A stretch of 64,000 bases of DNA from Hahella sp. KA22 (lineage in GTDB: Bacteria; Pseudomonadota; Gammaproteobacteria; Pseudomonadales; Oleiphilaceae). The stretch's first letter is position 1. Each line of letters begins with the position of its first letter. The position numbers were made by a program, and so were the translations under genes. Under the pieces are notes generated by a model. That model saw nothing but the letters and a program-made list of their open reading frames with translations, was not told the origin of the DNA and did no database searches. The stretch covers positions 186,001-250,000 of the forward strand of contig NZ_CP035490.1 of the NCBI RefSeq assembly GCF_004135205.1. Reading direction: 5' to 3'. This document shows, piece after piece, positions 8,369 through 16,361 of this stretch.

Positions 8369-8593
8369 AGCCGGACCTCATTGTTTTTATCTCTTAGGGT
8401 AATCGGGGCGCCGCCGGGGATTTCAAGCGACAGCCGCCATGACGTCCCGAAATCTTAATAAAAACAGCTCAATATTGACGGGTTTTCACGCAGATTAACG
8501 CTTTCAGTTCGTTTGTCATCAAATTCGAAGTTCCTCGCAGGCTCTCCCTAACGCCTGCGATTTTAGTTCATGCAAGAACGCAAGGAGTTTTAT

Positions 8594-9583
8594 ATGGGCG
8601 CTGCAAATATGACGAATTCTCTCTTCGTTGACTCCACCGAAAGTAAGGTCAGACGCTATTTTCCAGACTCTAAACTCGCTCAACTTTATCTGGCGCTTGA
8701 CGCCACGGATGAATTTTACGGCGCAGGCGTCACCTTCATCGCACTGCGTCCCGTTACCTTTGTCGTCGGCGGCGATCCATTAAATCCGCCTCCCTTATTT
8801 GACGTCAGAGTGCTGCGCCAAAGCTGCCGCGCTGATGGCAAAACTGTCTACATTCGGGAAGTTCAGCTTCCGCCCAAAGCCAGTAAGGAAGAAGTCGTGG
8901 CGACGGCCAAGTCCAGTCTCGGCAAAGAACTCACCAACGCAGGCCTGAGCTGCGCCGGCGCAGCCATCGGCTGGATACTGGTGGTTGGTGAAGCCGGCGG
9001 CGGCACAGTGTCCGCAGGCGCAGCCTGGGCGGCCATGCCGCTGACCATGGCCGCCACCAGCGCCGCCACCTTCCAGTGCGGTGTCGCTATCGGACGCACG
9101 ACCAACGTGGTGCGCGGCAACGCTCACTACAATGAGTGGCTGGACGAGTCCCCAGAATTCGGCGCGCTTATGATCGCCCTGGATGTCATTCAGATCGCCG
9201 ACGTCGCCAAAACACTGGGGAATCAGGCTATCCTCTATCGCTTCCTGTCCAACAAAGGCATTGGTAGCGGCAACCTCTTGAAGATGTACCAACAACTGTC
9301 TCGCGCCAGCAGAAAACGTCTGGCGGAAGAGCTGCTGAAGTTTGAACATCCCGAGCTGTTGAAAAGCCGCAAGCTGCTCAAGGAAATTCTCAGCGGCGCC
9401 AGAATGCTCGACGACGGCAGCAAGGCGGTGAAAGTGTATACCCAGACCCAGGTGCAGATTCTGATGCGCACCAAGTTCCTGGAACTGCTGGGCTCCGCCA
9501 TTACGGTCAACGGAAGCAGCGCCGGCGCAATGACCGCAGCGCAGGGCGGCATCGGCTTCATTATTGGTTTCGGGCAAAAATAA
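8594..9583 (+). CDS. Protein of unknown function with a Gly/Ala-rich hydrophobic hairpin
   Basis: 329 residues from the ATG at 8594, chosen because AAGGAG lies 8 bases upstream; a longer frame from 8570 lacks one. There is no signal peptide. Residues of about 115-168 are a long Gly/Ala/Ser-rich hydrophobic stretch (GAAIGWILVVGEAGGG, then SAGAAWAAMPLTMAATSAA) that could form a membrane hairpin or glycine-zipper pore. The flanks are soluble; the C-terminal part has basic helices (YQQLSRASRKRLAEELLKF). The stop is 19 bp before a lipoprotein gene, so the two are probably one operon. The architecture recalls small pore-forming toxins or effectors, but no family was recognised and no toxin function is claimed. 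Confidence 0.7.
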   Translation: MGAANMTNSLFVDSTESKVRRYFPDSKLAQLYLALDATDEFYGAGVTFIALRPVTFVVGGDPLNPPPLFDVRVLRQSCRADGKTVYIREVQLPPKASKEEVVATAKSSLGKELTNAGLSCAGAAIGWILVVGEAGGGTVSAGAAWAAMPLTMAATSAATFQCGVAIGRTTNVVRGNAHYNEWLDESPEFGALMIALDVIQIADVAKTLGNQAILYRFLSNKGIGSGNLLKMYQQLSRASRKRLAEELLKFEHPELLKSRKLLKEILSGARMLDDGSKAVKVYTQTQVQILMRTKFLELLGSAITVNGSSAGAMTAAQGGIGFIIGFGQK

Positions 9584-9602
9584 ACAGACAGGAAGGCAAA
9601 CG

Positions 9603-10427
9603 ATGCGCGCAATCACTTGGACCGGTTGCGCCCTGCTTGCGTTAGCGACGGGGTGCTCCCAAATGACCGCAAAGAGCGCTCCGCCCTGGCTGCAGGACTC
9701 ACTCAGGGACGGTAGCGAAGCCCCTCAATTGGTCATCGTACCCGCGGGCGTCGGCGTAGTCGGCGACCAGCCCAGTGGCGTCTCCACCGACGAGGGACCT
9801 CGTCATGAAGTCGTGGCGCAACATTCATACGCAATTAGCGCCACCGAAGTGACATTCGCGGACTACGACCGCTTCGCCCTGGCGACGCACCGCACCTTAC
9901 CTTCGGATGAAGGCTGGGGCCGCGGCGAGCAACCAGTCATCAACGTCAGTTGGGATGACGCCGTCGCCTACACGGACTGGTTGAGCGAACAAAGTGGACA
10001 CCGCTACCGCCTGCCCAGTGAAGCGGAGTGGGAATACGCCGCTCGTGGCGGAACGCAAACCCACTACTGGTGGGGTGACGACTATATTCAGGGCGTCGAT
10101 CATTGCGATAAAGACATCGACGGCTGTCCTTCTGGGACCGCGTTGTTCCATCCAGGACCGGTAGGGCGCTTCAGCGCTAACCCTTACGGTCTGTACGATG
10201 TCTCCAGCAACGTGGCGGAATGGACGCTGGACTGCTATCACGACAGTCATGAGGGCGCGGGGGAAAGCATGGCGCCCAGAATGGACGGCGACTGTAACGC
10301 CAGGGTGGTGAAAGGCGGGACCTGGATGAACACCAGTCCTTATGTGCAACCGTCCATCAGAGCCGGCGTCGAGCCGGAAGAGCGAGTCAGAACCATCGGT
10401 TTCAGGGTTTTGCGAGAAATCCCCTGA
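9603..10427 (+). CDS. Lipoprotein with formylglycine-generating-enzyme (SUMF1/FGE-sulfatase) fold
   Basis: 274 residues. The start at 9603 follows AGGAAGG and gives a lipoprotein signal with the cysteine at residue 18 (ATGC). The rest is a single FGE-sulfatase domain: ISATEVTFADYDRF, PVINVSWDDAVAYTDWL, YRLPSEAEWEYAARGG, then NVAEWTLDCYHD, VVKGGTWMN and the closing IGFRVLREI. The family contains true formylglycine oxidases and many non-enzymatic binding relatives; the two cysteines of aerobic FGE cannot be assigned, so a binding role is more likely. Position directly behind the hydrophobic-hairpin gene suggests the products work together at the envelope. Confidence 0.85.
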   Translation: MRAITWTGCALLALATGCSQMTAKSAPPWLQDSLRDGSEAPQLVIVPAGVGVVGDQPSGVSTDEGPRHEVVAQHSYAISATEVTFADYDRFALATHRTLPSDEGWGRGEQPVINVSWDDAVAYTDWLSEQSGHRYRLPSEAEWEYAARGGTQTHYWWGDDYIQGVDHCDKDIDGCPSGTALFHPGPVGRFSANPYGLYDVSSNVAEWTLDCYHDSHEGAGESMAPRMDGDCNARVVKGGTWMNTSPYVQPSIRAGVEPEERVRTIGFRVLREIP

Positions 10428-10461
10428 CCGGTGCGACAACCCTCTCAACAGGAGCGCAACA

Positions 10462-10773
10462 ATGAAAACCACCTGCCCCCGCTGTAAAAGAGCGTTTTCA
10501 GCCAGACAGTTTATCCAGACGCATCGCAGTGGAGTGAATGTAGAGCGCAAATGCCCGAATTGCGGCTGCTGGTTCCGCCTCACGTCACAGATGGCCTGGC
10601 TACATATCGCCGGCCTGCTGGGTTTGTTGATTCCCAGTCTGGCGAATCTTGCGCTCGGTTCCGGACCTCACCAGATTCCTCTGGCGCTGGCCTCCTTTCT
10701 CAGCGGATGCGTCGCCCTCGGCGCTATGTTGTACGGAAAAATGGTGGTAGTCAGGCGTCGAGATCACCACTGA
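10462..10773 (+). CDS. Small zinc-ribbon membrane protein
   Basis: 103 residues, start chosen at the ATG after AGGAGCG. The N-terminus has two CxxC pairs, C5-P-R-C8 and C31-P-N-C34, 22 residues apart, as in cxxc_20_cxxc-type zinc ribbons. Two membrane helices follow at about 45-65 and 71-93, then a basic tail VVVRRRDHH. It starts 34 bp after the FGE-like lipoprotein and is probably in the same message. Function unknown. Confidence 0.7.
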   Translation: MKTTCPRCKRAFSARQFIQTHRSGVNVERKCPNCGCWFRLTSQMAWLHIAGLLGLLIPSLANLALGSGPHQIPLALASFLSGCVALGAMLYGKMVVVRRRDHH

Positions 10774-10911
10774 TGTCGCCGACTGCTCACAGTTCGTTAC
10801 AGTCATTGACAGCAACACCGCCGATTATCAACTAAAATTATCTCTATCCTCAGGGTTGCATGACTTGCTGTCTGCAACCGCCTTGTTTTTCAGAAGTTTG
10901 GGATTTAACAA

Positions 10912-11535
10912 ATGGTCAGACGCATTTTTGTCGTAGCTGCGCTGCTGAATCTTTCCGCATGCGCCACCATGAACGAAAACGAATGCCGCAACGCAGACTG
11001 GCGCGTTATCGGTTATGAAGACGGCGTAGCCGGCCGTTCAGCCACTTACCTCTCGCAGCATAGAGAGGCCTGCTCGGATTACAATGTTTCGCCTGACCTG
11101 GACGCTTATCGCGCCGGTTTTGACGACGGCGCCCGCAATTACTGCAAGCCGCAGAATGGTTTTGACCTGGGTCGCGGCGGCAATACCTACAAAGGCCAAT
11201 GTCCGCCAGATCTTGAGCCGGTATTTATGCGCGCCGTGGAAAGCGGGCAATTTGTCCGTTATATGGAGAAGGAAATCAAGGACTCGGAAGGCATGCGCAC
11301 ATCCGCCGAGAAAGATTTGGATAAGAACCGCGATAAAATTGACGCCATTGAGAACGAATTAGTCAACGGCTCCGGCGACGCACAGAAGCGCCGCGACTTG
11401 CTGAAGCAGATGCGCGAGCTGGAAAACCATCGGGATGACCTGAATTACGAGCTGCGTCACCTGGATGCGAAGATACGGGAATACCGAAGTGTGATAGACA
11501 GTATTATTGTCGAACAACCCTGGATGAAACCCTAA
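10912..11535 (+). CDS. DUF2799 (YfiM-like) lipoprotein
   Basis: 207 residues with a lipoprotein signal ending LSAC (cysteine 17). The DUF2799 core is clear: ADWRVIGYEDGVAG, then the cysteine-bearing HREACSDY, LDAYRAGFDDGARNYC and FDLGRGGNTYKGQCP. The C-terminal 90 residues form a charged coiled coil (ENELVNGSGDAQKRRDLLKQ and onward), longer than in short members. The family is of unknown role at the outer membrane. A strong terminator follows. Confidence 0.85.
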   Translation: MVRRIFVVAALLNLSACATMNENECRNADWRVIGYEDGVAGRSATYLSQHREACSDYNVSPDLDAYRAGFDDGARNYCKPQNGFDLGRGGNTYKGQCPPDLEPVFMRAVESGQFVRYMEKEIKDSEGMRTSAEKDLDKNRDKIDAIENELVNGSGDAQKRRDLLKQMRELENHRDDLNYELRHLDAKIREYRSVIDSIIVEQPWMKP

Positions 11536-11579
11536 GCCGTTCCTGGCGAATCATCCATTGATTTGCTCCGACTGAACAA

Positions 11580-11605
11580 GGGCGTCTTTGTGACGCCCTT
11601 TTTTA
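11580..11605 (+). terminator. Rho-independent terminator
   Basis: GGGCGTC (11580-11586), loop TTTGT, GACGCCC (11592-11598), then a run of six T. A classic intrinsic terminator ending the DUF2799 gene. Confidence 0.9.
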
Positions 11606-11643
11606 TTGCCGTGATTTATCAAATACAGAGGGTGTCAGTCGAT

Positions 11644-12810
11644 CTAAATCCGTTGCGCCAGCCAGATCAGTCCCACCAGACTGGTCAATAACGAGGAAAC
11701 GCCGCCGAGCTTCAGGCCATGACGCCACTTAAACATGGCGTAAGCCGGTATCAGCAACAGCGCGATAATCGCCACCTGCCCTATCTCCACGCCCAGGTTG
11801 AACATAAGCAGCCGGCCCCAGACGCCCTCCCCGGAACTCAGTTCCCGCAGCAGATAGCTGAAGCCCACGCCGTGAATCAAACCAAAACAGAAGATCACCC
11901 ACCAGCGATTGCGATATACCTTGCCCCAGTCCACGTCTGCGCGATTTTGCCGCGCCAGGTAATACAGATTCTCCAGCCCCAGAAAAACGATGGTGAGGGC
12001 GATCAGAGGCTCTGTCACGGAGGGCGGGATGGAGATGACATCAAATGCGGAAAGCGCCAGGGTAATCGAGTGCGCCAGAGTGAACGAGGTTGCCCATAGC
12101 AGGATGCGCCCCAAAGAAGCCGGCGCCAGGAGCAGACACAACAGAAACAGAATATGATCCGCTCCCTGCCAGATGTGCTCCATGCCCACCCACAGGAACG
12201 CAGGATCGATAACGCCGCTTTGCGCTGCGGTTTCCTGATCATTCGCCAGCGGATTCTCCCAGCCTTCCACATCCAGGCGTCGATGCGGGTCCATGGCCAG
12301 GAAGTCCGGCGTCAGACGCGCGCCCCATTCCCGCAGCAGTTGCGCCACGGGCAGATCGAGTTTCTGTCGATCAAAGGTGAAACGCATGCGCATGCGGTTG
12401 TCCGCCATAAACACCCGCACATAATTCTGATGGCCGCGCCACTGTTCATTGAAAAGCTCGTAGCGGATGCTGACCGCCTCCATGCCCTGCGGGCACTGGT
12501 AGGTCAGGGTGTATTGGTAGGAGTCGATTTCCGGTAACGACTTCGCCTTGCGGTCCTGCAAAAAACAGGCGCGCTTGCCCGCCGCCACGAACCAGCCGGC
12601 GGCGACCTGCGTGGTGTAATCCTCTGGCGGCGCCACACGCATGTCTACATTGGGATCCAGTTCCAGCAGATTATCGCTGGGCAGCGTGTAAATGACCTTT
12701 ACGCCCGGCTCTGCGATCTGAATAGAGGTGTCGGTGAATCCGCTTAAATGCGCGGACGCCGTCATAGACAGCATCCACAAACTGACTGAGATTATTATTT
12801 TCCTTAGCAT
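11644..12810 (-). CDS. HupE/UreJ-family exported membrane protein
   Basis: 388 residues. A signal peptide (1-20, ending ASA) leads into a periplasmic domain of about 180 residues, then a C-terminal membrane domain with about six helices. The membrane part has the HupE/UreJ signatures: WVGMEHIWQGADHILFLLCL, FTLAHSITLALSAFDV, IVFLGLENLYYL, CFGLIHGVGFSYLL and MFNLGVEIGQV, with histidines placed as in nickel/cobalt-handling relatives. No hydrogenase or urease genes are near, so the substrate is open; metal transport or sensing is inference. Confidence 0.85.
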   Translation of the reverse strand: MLRKIIISVSLWMLSMTASAHLSGFTDTSIQIAEPGVKVIYTLPSDNLLELDPNVDMRVAPPEDYTTQVAAGWFVAAGKRACFLQDRKAKSLPEIDSYQYTLTYQCPQGMEAVSIRYELFNEQWRGHQNYVRVFMADNRMRMRFTFDRQKLDLPVAQLLREWGARLTPDFLAMDPHRRLDVEGWENPLANDQETAAQSGVIDPAFLWVGMEHIWQGADHILFLLCLLLAPASLGRILLWATSFTLAHSITLALSAFDVISIPPSVTEPLIALTIVFLGLENLYYLARQNRADVDWGKVYRNRWWVIFCFGLIHGVGFSYLLRELSSGEGVWGRLLMFNLGVEIGQVAIIALLLIPAYAMFKWRHGLKLGGVSSLLTSLVGLIWLAQRI

Positions 12811-12852
12811 AATAAACGCCTACGGCTGGTTTCCTTCAGTATTCAGGCCCCG

Positions 12853-12870
12853 CCGCCGCATCTACGGCGG
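12853..12870 (-). terminator. GC-rich hairpin after the cohesin-like gene
   Basis: CCGCCG and CGGCGG form a perfect 6-bp stem with a 6-base loop, 20 bases past the stop of the gene ending at 12891. No U-run on the minus strand; moderate support. Confidence 0.45.
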
Positions 12871-12890
12871 CAGACGCCATGATTTCCCTG

Positions 12891-13454
12891 TTAGCGGACG
12901 CCGGCGGCTTTCCTTCTCACCAGCAGTCCCAAGCCTCCCAACGCCAACATCCACATTGAAGCAGGCTGCGGCACGGAGTAGATGCGCATGTCCTTGCGCG
13001 CATTGATCACATCGCTTCCCGACAAATACAACAGCCCCAGATCCGGATTCGCGGCGCTATCGCCAAACAGGCTCAACTGGGACAGTCCTGCTGCGACGGC
13101 GCTGAAGCTCAAGCGCGCCAGCAGCAGGCCAGCGCCGCTGTCGTCCGTCACGCCGGGAAATGCGGACCCCGCCACATCAATCCCGGGAAACAGCGCGGAA
13201 TCATCGTCCCAAGGAAATCCCACTGTACTGTCGACAAGCTGGAGCACACCGGCGTCATAGCCAAGATTAAAGCCAAACGCCAATAGCTCATCGCCATCGA
13301 ACAGGCCGTCAAACGGTTTCTCCAGGATGACGTCCACATAGAACGCATCGCCCACCACAATATGGTCCGTCGACACCTGGAAGGAAATGTATGAGGCCCG
13401 CGCGGAAGCCGACAGGGCAAGCAGAATCACAGCGAAAAAATGCAACAACTTCAT
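12891..13454 (-). CDS. Cohesin-like domain protein with PEP-CTERM-type sorting tail
   Basis: 187 residues with AGGAG before the ATG and a signal peptide (1-20). Residues 22-150 look like a cohesin or cohesin-like beta-sandwich: HIVVGDAFYVDVILEKPFDG, then LLAFGFNLGYDAGVLQLVDS and LLLARLSFSAVAAGLSQLSL. The last 27 residues are a PEP-CTERM-like sorting signal: V-P-Q-P, a hydrophobic helix, then RRK. Such proteins are exported and processed by an exosortase at the envelope; no exosortase gene is in this window. It lies 56 bp behind a dockerin-ended phosphoesterase and is probably cotranscribed, suggesting the two proteins bind. Confidence 0.78.
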   Translation of the reverse strand: MKLLHFFAVILLALSASARASYISFQVSTDHIVVGDAFYVDVILEKPFDGLFDGDELLAFGFNLGYDAGVLQLVDSTVGFPWDDDSALFPGIDVAGSAFPGVTDDSGAGLLLARLSFSAVAAGLSQLSLFGDSAANPDLGLLYLSGSDVINARKDMRIYSVPQPASMWMLALGGLGLLVRRKAAGVR

Positions 13455-13510
13455 GGAGTACTCCTGACTACTGAATAGTAAAAGCTATCGAAACCGGAGG
13501 AGCCGGGGCC

Positions 13511-16168
13511 TCAGCCCCCGCTCTTGAACATCGCGTACCACAACCGGTAATCCTGACGACCAATGCAGCCGTCTCCGTCGTAGTCCGCGTCCGTCTGATA
13601 CCCAGCGTCGCCATCGCATTTTCCGAACATGCTGCGCAGCAGATCCCGGTCGGCGCTGTCCGCAACGCCATCACCGTTCAGATCTCCCGCCACCGCCGCT
13701 TCGCCGACACTGAAAGTCACCCGATTGGAGACTTCGGTGTAGGAGTCGTTGGTGTACATGGCCATAAAATACTCGCCGTCAGGTAAATTATCGGTAAAGG
13801 TGACGCTGCCGCTGGCGGCGCCGTCAAAATACAAATACGCCACCAACTCGCTGCCAGTCTGACCCGGCACGGCGCCCTTCTCGAAAATGCCGATGTAATC
13901 CTTGGCGACGCCGGGACCGCCGCTGAAGTTGGCGACGATGTCCTCACCGGACTCAAAGTGGGTTTTCAACAGTCTCAGTTCCGCAATACGATCGCCGACC
14001 GAGAAATAAACCCGGTTAGAGGCTTCGGTATAACCGTCGTTGATAAAGAAAGCGGCGAAGTAATAGCCTTTAGCCAGACCGGAAAAGTCCACGGTTCCTG
14101 CGGTTTCTGGCGCATATTTCCATACGCTGGAAGACTGTTGACCGGGAACTTCGCCCACGCGATATACACCGATCCAGTCCTTGGCGCCGCCGCTGGAGCC
14201 GCTCCAGCTGACTGTCGCCGTTTCTCCTTCATCGTATTCCGTGTCCGTCATGGACAGCTCCGCCACCGGACCGATGTAGAAATAAGCGCGCTCCGCCATT
14301 TCCGAATAGCCGTCGTTCTCGAAGAAACCTACAAAGTACTCGCCGTCGGCAAGGCCGCTGAATGTAACGCTGCCGGTCGGAGCGTTCACGTAGGACCATT
14401 TGGTGGCGCGCACGGCGCCGGGAACCTGGCCTTTTTTATACACGCCCACCCAGTCTTTTGGGTTGCCGTAGCCATTCTGATGGTGCGCCACCACATCTTC
14501 GCCGCTCTGATATTTGTCCTTGCTGACGCTGAGACCCGGCTCGCCATCGGTGCTGCCGGAGACAGTAAACGCCTTGGCTTCGGACCAGTCTGACCAGAGG
14601 ATGTTTTTATCGCGATGGCGCACGCGGATGTAGTAGTCGCCATTGGGCAGGCCATTGACGGGAATTTCCCAAGCCAGAATATCCACCCCCGCGTGGATAT
14701 CCACCGGCTCATATTCCGGCGCGCCGGTGTCTCCGAAGATATTTTCAAAATCACGGATTTTATCGATTTTCAGATCGTTGAAACCTGCATCGGCGGCGAT
14801 CTGAAACTGGGTGCTGTTCATCTCTTCCGGCTCGCCGCTGCTGAAAGGCGAGCTGTTAAAGACGAAAGGCAGGCTGACAGGCCCTTTCACTTCCGTGGCG
14901 ATGCTCGGCTGATAAGGCTGTTGCAAATCCAGTTTGCGGTGGAAGGAGTCGATAAGCCGGCTGTTGTAATGAAAACCTTTGGTTTTGTATAGCAACGGAT
15001 GCGCTTCCGCATAGGTTTCCACCGTCATTTCCCGCGCCGGCAGATCAAGGTCGATGACTTGCCATGCCCAATTGGCGATGGTTTTCTGCACGTCGTCGAA
15101 ATCCTGCTCCGTGGACTGCCCCCAATACTGATCCCAGGCGGTGCCGCCGGAAATCATGTGATAGGACGGCCACTCCCGGGTCTGACCGCGGGCGTACAGG
15201 TGATGGTGTCCGCCAATATTAAGCACATGTTTTTGCGAGCTGGACAGAATCGCCATCCAGGCGTCGCGCAGCGGATGGGAGATGTCGCCAATGTACTGCT
15301 CCGCCTGATAGGGGTGGTGAATAATGCTGATAATCCAGTCCACGCTGGCGTCTGCATCCGCAGCGGCGACCACCTGGGTCAACCAGTTCTGCTGCACGGC
15401 GTCCGCCTTCATGCTGTTCATGTGAATGACCACCAGCCGCCCCACTTGATAGGCGTAGTAGCTTTCGTTGGGCGCGCCGGAAATGCCCTGATAACTCAGA
15501 CCGTCGTAGAAAAAGTGGGCGCGATAGTTGTTGAGGTCGCCATCATAATAGTATTCATGGTTGCCCACGGTGGTCATGATGGGCACATTCGGAGAAATCG
15601 CTGCGGATTGCGCGAAGTGCAGGTTGGCGTAGTGATCCAGCGTACCAACATCCACCTGATCACCGTCATTGAGAATCAGGTTAACGGCTTCTTCAATCGG
15701 CTCAGCGTATTTGTTTTCCAGTTTGGCTTTCGCCGCTTTCACCAGCTGTTCATAGCGGTTCTCGTTGCGGATCTGATGGTCGCCCATGACCAGAATGCGG
15801 TAGTGGCCGGAACCATCGCCCCGCGCCGGCTGGGTTTTAAAGCGGTACACCGCGGAAATTTCCGAGCCGGTTTTCACCCGATAGTAATACAGCGTATCCG
15901 CCTGCAGCCCCTGTAATTGCACGCCGTGATACTGGTAGTCCGAGCTTAACGACTGCACGCCGCCGTTGGCGCTTTGGTCCAGACGATCCGCCGCGACGCC
16001 GTATTCGACCTTCGACTCGGAGCCGGACGCGGTCTTCCACGAAATCCAGATTGATGTGTCCGTCGGACTTTGCAGATAAGGTTTGATTTCCGCCGACGCC
16101 GCTCCAGCGAGCAGCGCCAATAAAAACGCCAGGCATGCCGCAGCAAACCTGTGATGACTGGGTTGCAT
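13511..16168 (-). CDS. Exported purple-acid-phosphatase-like metallophosphoesterase with three beta repeats and a dockerin end
   Basis: 885 residues from the ATG at 16168, chosen because GAGGGA precedes it and a signal peptide follows (to ASA, about 26). Domains in order: an N-terminal fibronectin-like purple acid phosphatase domain (about 27-120); a calcineurin-like phosphoesterase domain with all metal motifs present (VMGDHQ, NDGDQVD, TVGNHEYYY, IIHHPYQ, GGHHHLYARG); a connecting region; three repeats of about 90 residues, each with a K/R-D-[WY]-[IV]-G-[IV]-[YF] strand and a GEYF/YYFAxFxNDxY strand; and a C-terminal dockerin-like pair of calcium loops (GDLNGDGVADSADRDLL and DADYDGDGCIGRQDY). 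It should hydrolyse phosphate esters outside the cell; the substrate is unknown. Confidence 0.88.
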   Translation of the reverse strand: MQPSHHRFAAACLAFLLALLAGAASAEIKPYLQSPTDTSIWISWKTASGSESKVEYGVAADRLDQSANGGVQSLSSDYQYHGVQLQGLQADTLYYYRVKTGSEISAVYRFKTQPARGDGSGHYRILVMGDHQIRNENRYEQLVKAAKAKLENKYAEPIEEAVNLILNDGDQVDVGTLDHYANLHFAQSAAISPNVPIMTTVGNHEYYYDGDLNNYRAHFFYDGLSYQGISGAPNESYYAYQVGRLVVIHMNSMKADAVQQNWLTQVVAAADADASVDWIISIIHHPYQAEQYIGDISHPLRDAWMAILSSSQKHVLNIGGHHHLYARGQTREWPSYHMISGGTAWDQYWGQSTEQDFDDVQKTIANWAWQVIDLDLPAREMTVETYAEAHPLLYKTKGFHYNSRLIDSFHRKLDLQQPYQPSIATEVKGPVSLPFVFNSSPFSSGEPEEMNSTQFQIAADAGFNDLKIDKIRDFENIFGDTGAPEYEPVDIHAGVDILAWEIPVNGLPNGDYYIRVRHRDKNILWSDWSEAKAFTVSGSTDGEPGLSVSKDKYQSGEDVVAHHQNGYGNPKDWVGVYKKGQVPGAVRATKWSYVNAPTGSVTFSGLADGEYFVGFFENDGYSEMAERAYFYIGPVAELSMTDTEYDEGETATVSWSGSSGGAKDWIGVYRVGEVPGQQSSSVWKYAPETAGTVDFSGLAKGYYFAAFFINDGYTEASNRVYFSVGDRIAELRLLKTHFESGEDIVANFSGGPGVAKDYIGIFEKGAVPGQTGSELVAYLYFDGAASGSVTFTDNLPDGEYFMAMYTNDSYTEVSNRVTFSVGEAAVAGDLNGDGVADSADRDLLRSMFGKCDGDAGYQTDADYDGDGCIGRQDYRLWYAMFKSGG

Positions 16169-16361
16169 GTTTCCCTCCCCCTCGTTGCCGTATTGTGCAG
16201 GCGACTTCCGCTTCACCTCCGGGACAGTGTAGTCGCTGGAAGGGAATCAGCCTGTTTTTTCGGAATTTGATGTTTTGAAATGAAAAATCCCGGCTATTAG
16301 AGAGGGAGCGCGTTTCAACTTAAGGTCAGTTAAGTGACGCTTGTGCGACAGTTTTATGAAT

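Noticed and set aside
14999-15916. 305-residue plus-strand frame opposite the phosphoesterase
   Set aside because: It is antisense to intact metal motifs on the minus strand.
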